DNA from: Humibacter ginsenosidimutans
Lineage (GTDB): Bacteria; Actinomycetota; Actinomycetes; Actinomycetales; Microbacteriaceae
Direction: 5' to 3'
NCBI RefSeq assembly: GCF_007859675.1
Contig: NZ_CP042305.1
Location: 2,914,001 to 2,978,000, forward strand
DNA: 64,000 nt
A model generated the notes under the pieces. The model was not told the DNA's origin. It made no database searches and saw only the letters and a list, made by a program, of their open reading frames with translations. The position numbers were made by a program, and so were the translations under genes. Shown piece after piece: positions 20,401 through 29,500 of the stretch. Position 1 is the stretch's first letter; every line of letters begins with the position of its first letter.

Positions 20401-20653
20401 TCCGTTCGGCGCCACCCTCGCCATCGTCTCTGGCGGTGCCGCGGCATCCGCCGGCGACTACAAGGCCACCGTCGACTGGGGCGACGGCACCCCGGCGTCG
20501 AACGACGTCGCCGTCACGCCGGGCGACGCCGAAGGGAGCTACATCGTCTATGGCTGGCACACGTTCGCCGCGGTCGGCGAGCACACGGCCACCGTGACAG
20601 TGAGCGATGGGACGAGCACCAAGACCCTGACGACGAAGGTGGCGGTGAAGTAG
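17423..20653 (+). CDS. GH92 alpha-mannosidase B, secreted
   Basis: A 1076-residue GH92 enzyme with signal peptide (~1-41, ending VPALA). GH92 N-terminal domain starts at VNPFIGTQ; Glu580 in FIEASGTQYGW and GNDDLGATSAW (N673-D674-D675) give the catalytic acid and base positions. The C-terminal part carries the shared module (from YNNVGISDDG, ~790-980) and a PKD-like domain (ATVDWGDGTP). Unlike its three paralogues it has no LAXTG anchor and ends in KTLTTKVAVK, so it should be released. Start at 17423 was chosen because AAGAGAG lies upstream; an ATG at 17390 overlapping the efeB stop would add 11 residues. 61 nt separate it from the phosphoesterase. Confidence 0.92.
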   Translation: MKSPRSSSLRRVRARIAGCVATAVVAGLISVPATTVPALADPVSDPTALVNPFIGTQVGSNAQTETPYGDTSPGATLPFGMVQFNPTTYNTKGGSNTNMGGYEYDADQLKGFSMNRVSGTGCAGRYGAEDFPILPYAGALSGGALTVSPKDDVKAFYSGFSHDGESASPGQYSVTLASGIKAELTATTRAGVGRFSFPTTGDSQTLVFDAAGSVNGSEGSTVTVDGNTISGSTRVQATCKQGAYYNAYFWATFDKTPTASGVWQGSTVTAGGTSGSSADANGTGAYVAFAPGDTVTVTVGLSYVSVAGAEQNAKTEVGDKTWDQIADAAHDTWKSTLGQVAVSGGDKAQLTTFYTALYHSLLHPNVTEDVDGRYAGYDGSIHALASGQKHEYATYSGWDIYRDEAQLIGLLFPRRASDMNESILHLAQQAGWYNWPMLGAAQNKMNGDSLDIVMAELDAFGGTGFDRADAVKSMVAAQSLPATASKRENAFQDAALGFIAENSGGSDHTSDTLEYALDDFAIAQLAKEQGDTASYTLFSQRAQAWQNVYFPGKNAVAPRSKNGFDTGFNLDGSGGNEFIEASGTQYGWLVPQNVSSLVAKKGGAVRFGADLDKFFTQLNAGNSSAYAYLSNEISDQTPWLYNWIGEPNKTQDVVQRARAQLWSDNTPTGIAGNDDLGATSAWYVWASLGMFPALYGRSELVVNGPSFPSVTITSDNGRSYSISAPGASSINRYVKAMSLDGTARSASWLPESFAQNGGTLTFTMASTPGTWGTGAKDVPPSFSQGQAAYNNVGISDDGAASTASFDASNNSYSASALKAAGVTPGSTLSLSGAGAGITFTWPDVPSGQADNWIPAGQTVDLGGMRYSKIAFLGTATNGPSTGYAAVNYTDGTHQVVNVSFADWTSGSVPDGDVSVLTTSHRNSQSGNADTTKASVYASKPAVLDGSKKVASVTLPRATTAGIMHIFAVGTAGASAKGLQASGEDSLPTAVHGAPFGATLAIVSGGAAASAGDYKATVDWGDGTPASNDVAVTPGDAEGSYIVYGWHTFAAVGEHTATVTVSDGTSTKTLTTKVAVK

Positions 20654-20714
20654 CGCGATGACCGGACACGACCCGCGACCGACCGGCACGCAGAACATCG
20701 AAAGAGGATTCCGG

Positions 20715-22577
20715 ATGTCCAACGCAGCATGGCGTCGAAGCGTCGGAGGCGCCGCAGCGACTCTGCTTGCCGGAGCCGCGCTCTGCGGCATGTCGGCACC
20801 GGCCTTCGCCGCCGCCGATGGTGCCAGTGATACGACGACGCCCATCAAGCACGTCGTCGTGATCTTCGACGAGAACATCTCGTTCGATCACTACTTCGGC
20901 ACCTACCCGAAAGCGGCCAACACCGATGGGACGACCTTCACCGGTGCAGCCGACACCCCGAGCGCGAACACGCTCGTGAGCGCGGGGCTGCTCGCGGCCA
21001 ACCCCAATCAGTACACGCCCAAGCGTCTGTCGCAGGCCGAGGCCGTGACCTGCGATCAGAATCACGCATATCCGGCGGAGCAGAGGGCCGAAGACGACGG
21101 AAAGATGGACCTGTTCGTGCAGAACACGAGTTCGGACACCTGCACCGGCGAATACGGCAGCCCCGGGCTCGCGATGGACTACTACGACGGCAACACGGTC
21201 ACCGCGCTCTGGAACTATGCCCAGAACTACGCGATGAGCGACAACAACTGGGACTCCATCTTCGGCCAGTCGACACCGGGAGCCATCGACCTCGTGTCAG
21301 GGCAGACGCACGGGGCTGTGGCGACCGATCCGACGACCGGTGACGTGCTGCCCACGTCGTCGGTGATCCAGTCGCCGAACGCGGACGGCGTGGGCAGCCT
21401 GATCTCCGACCCGGATCCCGCCTACGACGACTGCTCGAACAACGACCACACGTCGACCTCCGCCGTGGCGCACATGCAGGGCAAGAACATCGGCGATCTG
21501 CTCAACGCCAAGAACGTCACCTGGGGCTGGTTCCAGGGAGGGTTCGCTCCGAGCACGAAGTGGGACGGAAAGGACGGCGACTACGCCAGGTGCGACTCGA
21601 CGACCGCCAACACGGTCGGCACCGCCTCGAAGGACTACTCGCCGCACCACAATCCGTTCTCGTACTACAAGTCGACGTCGAATCCGCATCACCTGGCACC
21701 GACGTCCGAGGCGATGATCGGCCACACCGACCGGGCCAATCACAACTACGACCTGACCGACTTCGCCAGTGCGCTGAAGCACGACAACCTTCCCGCTGTG
21801 TCGTTCCTGAAGGCACCGGAGGCGCAGGATGCCCACGCCGGCTACTCCGACCCGCTGGACGAGCAGAAGTTCCTCGTCGAGCAGATCAATGCGATCCAGG
21901 AGTCGTCATCGTGGTCGAGCACGGCGATCGTGGTCACGTACGACGACTCTGACGGGTGGTACGACCACGTGGCGCCCACGATCGTGAACGGCTCGAACGA
22001 CTCGAAGAACGACTCCTCGATCTGCACGGCGAAGGCATCCTCCATCGCCGGCGGATATCAGGATCGCTGCGGACCGAGTCAGCGCCTGCCGCTGCTCGTC
22101 ATCTCGCCGTTCTCGAAGCAGAACGCGATCGATCACGCCGCGATCGAGCAGACATCGGTCTTGAGGTTCATCGAGGACAACTGGTCGACGGGTCGCATCG
22201 GCGATGACTCGTTCGATGAGAGGGCCGGCGACCTGACCGGCATGTTCGACTTCGCGCATCCACAGCAGCGTGCAGTTCTGCTGGCGGCCGACGGATCCGT
22301 TTCTGCTGTCGTGCCGATGTCGATCTCCGCGAGCGGCCATGGAGACGGCAACAGCCCAGGGGACGGCACCGATCCGGGTGGCGGCTCGACCACAGGAGGC
22401 GGCCACGGCGGCTCGAGCCCCTCGACCGGAGGGAGCTCCGCCACAGGGTCGAGCGTGTCGGCCCTCGCCGCCACCGGACTCTCGATCGGGTCCCTCGTGG
22501 TGCTGGCCGCCCTCCTGGTCGGTGGCGGCCTCGTGCTCCGGGCACGCAAGCGCAAGAAGGACGGGAGCGAAGCATGA
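20715..22577 (+). CDS. surface-anchored phosphoesterase, AcpA/phospholipase C family
   Basis: A 620-residue secreted phosphoesterase (PF04185 type). After a signal peptide (ending SAPAFA) comes the family motif VVVIFDENISFDHYFG (E53, S56, D58 region), where acid phosphatase AcpA and bacterial phospholipases C bind metal and carry the nucleophile; YDDSDGWYDHV near residue ~410 is the second metal motif. A Gly/Ser-rich linker (~540-580) leads to LAATG (584-588), a membrane helix and RKRKKDG, a class E sortase signal. Start at 20715 follows AAAGAGGA. Its stop overlaps the GH92-C start (ATGA). In this operon it may remove phosphate from phosphomannan, but lipid or nucleotide substrates are equally allowed by the family. 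Confidence 0.85.
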   Translation: MSNAAWRRSVGGAAATLLAGAALCGMSAPAFAAADGASDTTTPIKHVVVIFDENISFDHYFGTYPKAANTDGTTFTGAADTPSANTLVSAGLLAANPNQYTPKRLSQAEAVTCDQNHAYPAEQRAEDDGKMDLFVQNTSSDTCTGEYGSPGLAMDYYDGNTVTALWNYAQNYAMSDNNWDSIFGQSTPGAIDLVSGQTHGAVATDPTTGDVLPTSSVIQSPNADGVGSLISDPDPAYDDCSNNDHTSTSAVAHMQGKNIGDLLNAKNVTWGWFQGGFAPSTKWDGKDGDYARCDSTTANTVGTASKDYSPHHNPFSYYKSTSNPHHLAPTSEAMIGHTDRANHNYDLTDFASALKHDNLPAVSFLKAPEAQDAHAGYSDPLDEQKFLVEQINAIQESSSWSSTAIVVTYDDSDGWYDHVAPTIVNGSNDSKNDSSICTAKASSIAGGYQDRCGPSQRLPLLVISPFSKQNAIDHAAIEQTSVLRFIEDNWSTGRIGDDSFDERAGDLTGMFDFAHPQQRAVLLAADGSVSAVVPMSISASGHGDGNSPGDGTDPGGGSTTGGGHGGSSPSTGGSSATGSSVSALAATGLSIGSLVVLAALLVGGGLVLRARKRKKDGSEA

Positions 22578-25500
22578 GGCGTCGGACGACATCCTGGCGA
22601 ACGAGTCGGCGGCCCGTGATGCTGGGTGCGCTGGCGGCATTGATCGGCCTGGTGGCGATGCCGCTCGTGACGACCGCCACCGCAGCACACGCGGATCCCG
22701 CCTATGTGAGCGATCCGGCCTCGTACGTCAACACGCTGAACGGCACGGGAAGCGGCGGTGCGAACGTCGGCAGCATCAACAACTTCCCCGGCCCCGCGAC
22801 TCCGTTCGGCATGGTGCAGTTCTCGCCGGACACCACGAACACCTACGCCGGCTACTCACACGACAACAGCACGCTGAAAGGCTTCAGCCTGACGCACGCC
22901 TCTGTCGGATGCACCGCATTCGGCGACATCCCGATCCTGCCGACCACCGGCGCTGTCGGATCGACGCCGTGGACGACGACGGCCACCATCGCGCACGACA
23001 GCAGCGAGGTCGGATCGCCAGGGTACTACGCCGCCGACCTGACGAACTCGGGGATCAAGGCCGAGCTGACGGCATCGACTCGCACCGGGCTCGCGACGTT
23101 CACATTCCCCTCGGGGGCCACGTCCAACCTCTTCGTCCGTCCGGGCGCCTCGATCAACGGCGATTCCGCTGCCGCACTGTCCACCGTCGACGACCAGACA
23201 GTGACGGGCTCGGCGACGACCGGCGGCTTCTGCGGCAAGAACAACAGCTACACCGTCTACTTCGCGATGAAGTTCGACACACCCTTCGCGTCGACCGGCA
23301 CGTGGAACGAGTCGAGCGTGAGCGCCTCGAGCACGTCGGTCGACTCGCCGCACGCCGGCGCGTATTACACCTTCCCTGCTGGTACGACGACGTTGCACGT
23401 GAAGGTATCGCTGTCGTACGTCAGCACCGCCGGCGCGCTCGCCAACATGCAGGCGGAGGTCCCGGGCTTCGATGCGGCAGCGCTGCGTGCGCAGACCGCG
23501 CAGGAATGGAACGACGCACTCGGCAAGGTCAAAGTCGCCGGGCAGAACCAGGACGACCTGAAGACCTTCTACACGTCGCTGTATCGAAGCATGCTGCACC
23601 CGAACACGTTCAACGACGTCGACGGGCGCTACATCGGATTCGACGGCACGACCTATTCCGTGCCCTCCGGGCACACGCAATACGCCAACTTCTCCGACTG
23701 GGACACCTATCGCTCGCTGGCACCGCTGCAAGCGATGCTGTTCCCGGACCGGGCGAGCGACATGGCGCAGTCCCTGGTGAACGACGCCGAGCAGAGCGGA
23801 TCCTTCCCTCGCTGGGAGCTCGCGAACGCCTCGACCGGGCAGATGACGGGTGACAGCGAGACCGCGCTGATCTCGAGTCTCTATGCCTTCGGCGCAAAGG
23901 ACTTCGATACATCCACCGCTCTGAACTACATGGTCAAAGGGGCGACCGACGGCGGCACCGGGCTGAACGGATATGTCGAACGGCCAGGGCTCGCGACCTA
24001 TCTGAAGGACGGGTACGCACCGCAGACCAAAGACTTCCAGGCAGACCACGCGATCGCGGGGGCATCCGTCACCCTCGAGTGGTCGGTAGACGATTTCGCC
24101 ATCGGACGGTTCGCGTCCGCTCTCGGCCAGACCGACATCGGTTCGCAGTTCCAGACGCGCGGGCAGAACTGGCAGAACCTCTTCAATCCCACGACGGGTT
24201 ACATCTCGCCGCGCAGCGCAAGTGGACAGTTCGCAGACGGCCCCGGCTACGTCACACCCGGATCCGGACAGTTCGGGCAGGCAGGGTTCGACGAGGGCAA
24301 CGCCGCGCAGTACCTCTGGCTGGTTCCGCAGAACGTGGCTGGTCTGACCACCGCGCTCGGCGGCGACGCCGCGGTCGCGGATCGGCTGGACAGTTTCTTC
24401 ACGCAGCTCAATGTCGGTCCCAACGAGCCCTACATGTGGGCAGGGAACGAGCCGAACTTCCAGACGCCGTGGCTCTACAACTACGTCGGCCAGCCGTGGA
24501 AGACGCAGCAGGTGGTCGACCGCATCCGCACCACGCTCTTCAGCGATTCGCCGGACGGTGAGCCCGGCAACGATGACCTCGGCGCTCAGTCGAGCTGGTA
24601 TGTGTGGGCTGCGCTCGGTCTGTACCCCACCACGCCGGGCACCGACCTGCTCACGGTCAACACGCCGACTTTCGACCAGGAGGAGCTCGATCTCTCCGGC
24701 GGACGCACGATCACGATCTCCGCGAACGGCGCCTCGACGGGAAGCCGCTACATCTCCGGATTGTCCGTGAACGGCTCGGCGCAGCAGAAGACCTACCTCC
24801 CGGAATCGGTGCTGGCGAAGGGTGGCGACGTCGACTTCACGCTGTCGTCGACCCACGACACCTCCTGGGGAACGGCCCCGGATGACGCGCCGCCGTCGTT
24901 CGCGGACGGCAGCGCGAGTTTCGTCGCGAACGCTTCGCCGTCGCTCGTGTCGGCGACACCAGGGTCCGCCGCAACGATCATGGTGGCGGCACAGCGACTG
25001 ACCGGTTCCGACGACTCCTACACCGTGGCGGTCACGGCGCCTGCCGGCCTGAGCGCGGGAAGCATCCCCGTCGGACGCTTCGACACGTCCGGAGCCGGTA
25101 CGACGCCGATCACGCTGACGGCGGCGAAGAGCACCCCGAACGGCTATTACACCGTCGACGTGGCGGTGACCAGCGGGTCGCGAACGGTGCACGCATCGGT
25201 CACGGTGAAGGTCGCGCGCACGTTCAGCATGGCCGCGGCCGCGAACACGGTCGGGACGGCGAGTGAGTCCGACACCGGCGTGGGCGACTTCGATGCGGCC
25301 GGCAACAGCTATTCACGTGAACAGCTGGCGTCCGTCGGGCTTGCGCCGGGCGCAACCGGGAAGGTCGGATCGCTGCACTTCACGTGGCCCTCCTCTCCCG
25401 AGGGCGCGCCCGACGCCGTGAACCCGACGGGCCAGACCATCGACCTGCAAGGTGAAGTGCACTCGATCGCCTTCATCGGAGCCGGCATCAACGGTGGTGC

Positions 25501-26509
25501 ATCCGACACGGCTGTGGCAACCCTCGACGACGGATCGACGATGCCCGTGGACTTCTCGTTCGGCGACTGGGTGCTGCCGACAAGCGACGGAAGCCCGGCG
25601 TTCGGCAACTCCGTGGTGGCCAAGATGAGCCACCGCAACGCCGTCACCCAGGTGCAGGGCGCGTACCTGTTCGCAACGACACCGGCGACCGCGCCCGACG
25701 GGCGCACGATCGTGTCGGTGCAGTTCCCGACCGACAGCAAGGAGCGCGTCTTCGCGATCGCGACCGATGTCGCTCCGGCGACGAACACGGCGACGCAGCT
25801 GACGACCTCTGCCGCCAGTGTCGCATCCGGCTCGTCGCTGACCCTCACTGCGAAGCTCACTCCGGCACAGGCGGCCGGTTCTGTGGAGTTCTTCGATGGA
25901 GGAGCAAGCCTCGGCGACGCGGTCGTGAAGAACGGGAGCGCAACTCTCGCAGTGAAGCCGAAGTCGACGGGCGAACATGACTACCTGGCGTCGTTCTCGC
26001 CGAGCGACGACACCGCCTTCATCGCATCATCGTCGGCCGTTGTGCCGGTCACGGTGACCGGGGCGACGCCGCCACCGCACAGAGCGACACTCACGGTCTC
26101 GGAGTCCTCGGTGCCGGCCGGCGGATCGCTCTCGGTCTCGGGAACCGGATTCGCAGCCGACTCCGAGGTGGCCATGACGCTGCATTCGCAGCCTCTCGGA
26201 CTCGGGACCGCGACGACGAACGGCGACGGATCGTTCGTGACCACCGTCACGATCCCGTCGCAGACCGCGCCGGGCAAGCACACGCTCGAGGCGGCCACCT
26301 CTGACGGCGTCGCCGTCTCGGTCGAGGTGACGGTGACGGCGAAGGGAACCGCAGCAACCGGCGGCCCCTCATCGGCCACGAGCAACCTGGCGGAGACCGG
26401 CAGCAGCGGGATCGTCGAGCTCGCGTTCGCGGCGCTTCTCACGATCGCGCTGGGATCCGTCGCTCTGATCGTCACCTCGCGGGTCCGTCGGAGAAGGCGG
26501 ACCGTATGA
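22574..26509 (+). CDS. GH92 alpha-mannosidase C, wall-anchored, multidomain
   Basis: A 1311-residue GH92 enzyme. Signal peptide ~1-41 (ending AAHA); the GH92 N-domain here begins VNTLNGTG, less canonical than NPLIGT in A. Catalytic Glu574 in FDEGNAAQYLW and GNDDLGAQSSW (N666-D667-D668) are kept. A NEW3-like domain (~785-880), the shared module (~890-1075, with YSREQLASVGL), an Ig-like Big_3_5 repeat (~1080-1165) and a GTGFAADSEV repeat (~1175-1255) follow, then LAETG (1272-1276), a membrane helix and RRRRRTV. The ATG overlaps the phosphoesterase stop. Duplication with A, B and D produced the family, but sequence identity is modest, so the four probably differ in linkage specificity (inference). 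Confidence 0.92.
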   Translation: MRRRTTSWRTSRRPVMLGALAALIGLVAMPLVTTATAAHADPAYVSDPASYVNTLNGTGSGGANVGSINNFPGPATPFGMVQFSPDTTNTYAGYSHDNSTLKGFSLTHASVGCTAFGDIPILPTTGAVGSTPWTTTATIAHDSSEVGSPGYYAADLTNSGIKAELTASTRTGLATFTFPSGATSNLFVRPGASINGDSAAALSTVDDQTVTGSATTGGFCGKNNSYTVYFAMKFDTPFASTGTWNESSVSASSTSVDSPHAGAYYTFPAGTTTLHVKVSLSYVSTAGALANMQAEVPGFDAAALRAQTAQEWNDALGKVKVAGQNQDDLKTFYTSLYRSMLHPNTFNDVDGRYIGFDGTTYSVPSGHTQYANFSDWDTYRSLAPLQAMLFPDRASDMAQSLVNDAEQSGSFPRWELANASTGQMTGDSETALISSLYAFGAKDFDTSTALNYMVKGATDGGTGLNGYVERPGLATYLKDGYAPQTKDFQADHAIAGASVTLEWSVDDFAIGRFASALGQTDIGSQFQTRGQNWQNLFNPTTGYISPRSASGQFADGPGYVTPGSGQFGQAGFDEGNAAQYLWLVPQNVAGLTTALGGDAAVADRLDSFFTQLNVGPNEPYMWAGNEPNFQTPWLYNYVGQPWKTQQVVDRIRTTLFSDSPDGEPGNDDLGAQSSWYVWAALGLYPTTPGTDLLTVNTPTFDQEELDLSGGRTITISANGASTGSRYISGLSVNGSAQQKTYLPESVLAKGGDVDFTLSSTHDTSWGTAPDDAPPSFADGSASFVANASPSLVSATPGSAATIMVAAQRLTGSDDSYTVAVTAPAGLSAGSIPVGRFDTSGAGTTPITLTAAKSTPNGYYTVDVAVTSGSRTVHASVTVKVARTFSMAAAANTVGTASESDTGVGDFDAAGNSYSREQLASVGLAPGATGKVGSLHFTWPSSPEGAPDAVNPTGQTIDLQGEVHSIAFIGAGINGGASDTAVATLDDGSTMPVDFSFGDWVLPTSDGSPAFGNSVVAKMSHRNAVTQVQGAYLFATTPATAPDGRTIVSVQFPTDSKERVFAIATDVAPATNTATQLTTSAASVASGSSLTLTAKLTPAQAAGSVEFFDGGASLGDAVVKNGSATLAVKPKSTGEHDYLASFSPSDDTAFIASSSAVVPVTVTGATPPPHRATLTVSESSVPAGGSLSVSGTGFAADSEVAMTLHSQPLGLGTATTNGDGSFVTTVTIPSQTAPGKHTLEAATSDGVAVSVEVTVTAKGTAATGGPSSATSNLAETGSSGIVELAFAALLTIALGSVALIVTSRVRRRRRTV

Positions 26510-26589
26510 GGCCAGAACCCTTTCGCACCCACAACACCACGCACACCGCCGACACACGCATGAGTCGGCCAGCAACAGAAGGACCAAGA

Positions 26590-29500
26590 ATGTCCCAACC
26601 CACACGACCGCGACGCGCCGCACTGCGGCGCGCCGCGCTCACGTTCCTCGTGATCGGGGGTGTCGTCGGCTCCTCGGCGCTCGCCGCATCACCAGCCGTG
26701 GCTGCCACCCCGGGCAGCTTCTCGACCTCATTCGAGTCGGGCGATCAGCAGCCGCTCGTCAGCATCGTCGCCACCAGGAACGGTGCCGATCTGCAGAAGA
26801 ACGTGCGCGCGACCGGGTCCAACCCCGGCGACTTCACCAAGAGCGTCGCCGAGATCACAGCGAGCGGTGACAACCCGCCGAACGAGGTGGAGTCCAAGCT
26901 GGCCGACTCCGACCCCAGCACCAAGTGGCTGGTGAAGGCGAACACGGGTTGGGCGCAGTATCACTTCAACGAGCCGCATGTGGTCACGAGCTATACCTTG
27001 ACCAGCGCCAATGACACCCCGACCAGAGACCCGCAGGACTGGACCGTTGCGGGCTCCACGGACGGCTCGAACTGGACCACGATCGACACGCGCAGCGGTG
27101 TCTCGTTCGCGAGCCGGTTCCAGCGCCAGAGCTTCACGGTGTCCGCCGACAAGCAGGCGGCATACAGCTACTTCCGGCTCACCGTCACGAAGAACGGAGG
27201 AGACGGCGACGTTCAGCTCGGTGACTGGAACCTCATCCAGGCCGCGGACCCGAACGCTCAGCAGCAGCCGATGCTGACGGCGGTGGGCAACGGACCGACG
27301 GCGGGCTACAACATCAAGGCGGGCGTGGGGTTCACCGGTCTCAAGGCCCTCGAGTACTCGGGTGAGGCGGTCACCAAGGGCGAGGCATCAGAGACCAACG
27401 TGCTCTACTCAGGCCTGAACATCCCGGTGGGCGATGGCTCGCGGCTCGAGTACAAGATCTTCCCCGAGCTGACCAACGGCGACCTGCAGTATCCGTCGAC
27501 GTACGCGGCGGTGGACATCCTCTTCACCGATGGCACCTACCTCTCCGATCTCGGAGCCACCGACCAACACGACTATCCGCTGACCGCTCAGGGTCAGGGG
27601 CAGTCGAAGATCCTGTACGCGGCGCAATGGAACGACGTGCAGTCGAGCCTCGGAGCCGTCGCGAGCGGCAAGACGATCGACAGCATCCTGTTCAGCTACG
27701 ACAACCCGGATGCCACGGCCACGACGCAGTTCCAGGGCTGGATCGACGACCTGAAGATCGACGCGACCACGCCGAAGATCGATGGCTCGAGCCTGACGAA
27801 CTACGTCGACACCCGGCGTGGGTCGGATGCCGACGGCACCTTCTCGCGCGGAGCGACGCTGCCGGTCACGGCCATGCCGAACGGCTTCAATTTCTACACG
27901 CCGCTGACGGATGCGACCTCGCAGTCTCGCGAATACCTCTACAAGGAGGCCAACGACAACAACAACCTTCCCGTGTTCCAGGGCCTCGGCGTTTCGCACG
28001 AGCCGAGCCCGTGGATGGGCGACCGCGACCAGGTGTCGGTGATGCCCTCGCTGGCCGCGACCCCGTCGGGTAACGCCGCGTCTCGCGGTATCGAGTTCAG
28101 CCATGACGACGAGGTGGCGCAGCCGGACTATTACGGGGTCACCCTGAAGGACGGGATCAAGGCGGAGATGACGCCCGCCGACCACAGCGTGATCGAGCGC
28201 TTCACGTTCCCTGCAGGCAACAAGACGAGCAGCATCGTGCTCGACACGACAGACGACAACGGGCAGTTCTCACTCTCGCAGGATGGAACGTTCACCGGCT
28301 GGGTCGACAACGGCAGCGGCTACGGACGCACCCGCATGTACGTCTACGGTGCCTACGACGGAACGCTGACCCCGACGGGCACGGGCAACCTGTCTGGTTC
28401 GCATGCAGGCTCGTCGTACAACCAGTTCGACACGTCGAGTGACCACACAGTGACCCTGCGCCTGTCGACCTCGTACATCAGCGTCGACCAGGCGAAGAAG
28501 AACTTCGGATATGAGGTGCAGGGCAAGAGCTTCGACGACATCAGGACGGCCGCTCAGGATGCGTGGAACAAGAAGCTCGGCGTGATCAAGGTGAAGGATG
28601 CCTCCGACACCAAGCTCGTGACCCTCTATTCGAACCTGTACCGTCTCAACCTGTACCCGAACGAGCAGTTCGAGAACACCGGTACGGCGGCGAACCCCGT
28701 GTACCAGTACGCCAGCCCGGTGAGCGCCGCGACCGGAAGCTCCTCGACGACGGCGACGGGTGCGAAGATCGTGACGGGCAAGCTTTACGTCAACAACGGC
28801 TTCTGGGACACGTATCGCACCGTGTGGCCGGCCTATTCGCTGCTCTATCCGAAGTTCGCCTCCGAGATCATCGACGGCTTCGTGCAGCAGTACCGTGACG
28901 GCGGGTGGATCGCGCGCTGGTCGTCGCCTGGCTATGCCGACATGATGACCGGCACCAGCGCCGACGTCGCATTCGCCGACGCCTACATGCGCGGCGTGCA
29001 GTTGAAGGATCCGCTGGCGACGTTCGACGCCGCGGTGAAGGATGCCACGGTCGTCTCGTCGAACTCGGCGACGGGCCGGAAAGGTCTGGACACCTCCGAG
29101 TTCCTCGGTTATACCTCGACGTCGCTCGGCCAGAGCGTTTCGTGGTCGCTTGAGGGCTACATCAACGACTTCGGCATCGGGAACATGGCGGCCAAGCTCG
29201 CCACGGACCCCGACATCGTGAAGAACCACCCCGAACGCATCCAGGAGCTGAAGGATGACGCCGCGTACTTCACGAACCGCGCGAAGGAGTATGTGAACCT
29301 GTTCGACCCCTCGACCGGGTTCTTCCGAGGCAAGGACTCCAGCGGCGCGTTCTCATCGTCGGCATTCGACCCGACCAGTTGGAGCGGGGACTACACCGAG
29401 ACGGACGGATGGACCTTCGGCTTCGCCGTGCCGCAGGACGTGAACGGCCTGGCGAACCTGCTGGGAGGCAAGGACGCACTCGAGAAGAAACTCGACCTCT

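Noticed and set aside
22270..23853. Plus-strand 527-codon frame overlapping the phosphoesterase and GH92-C
   Set aside because: Out of frame with both real genes, Arg-rich, no start signal.
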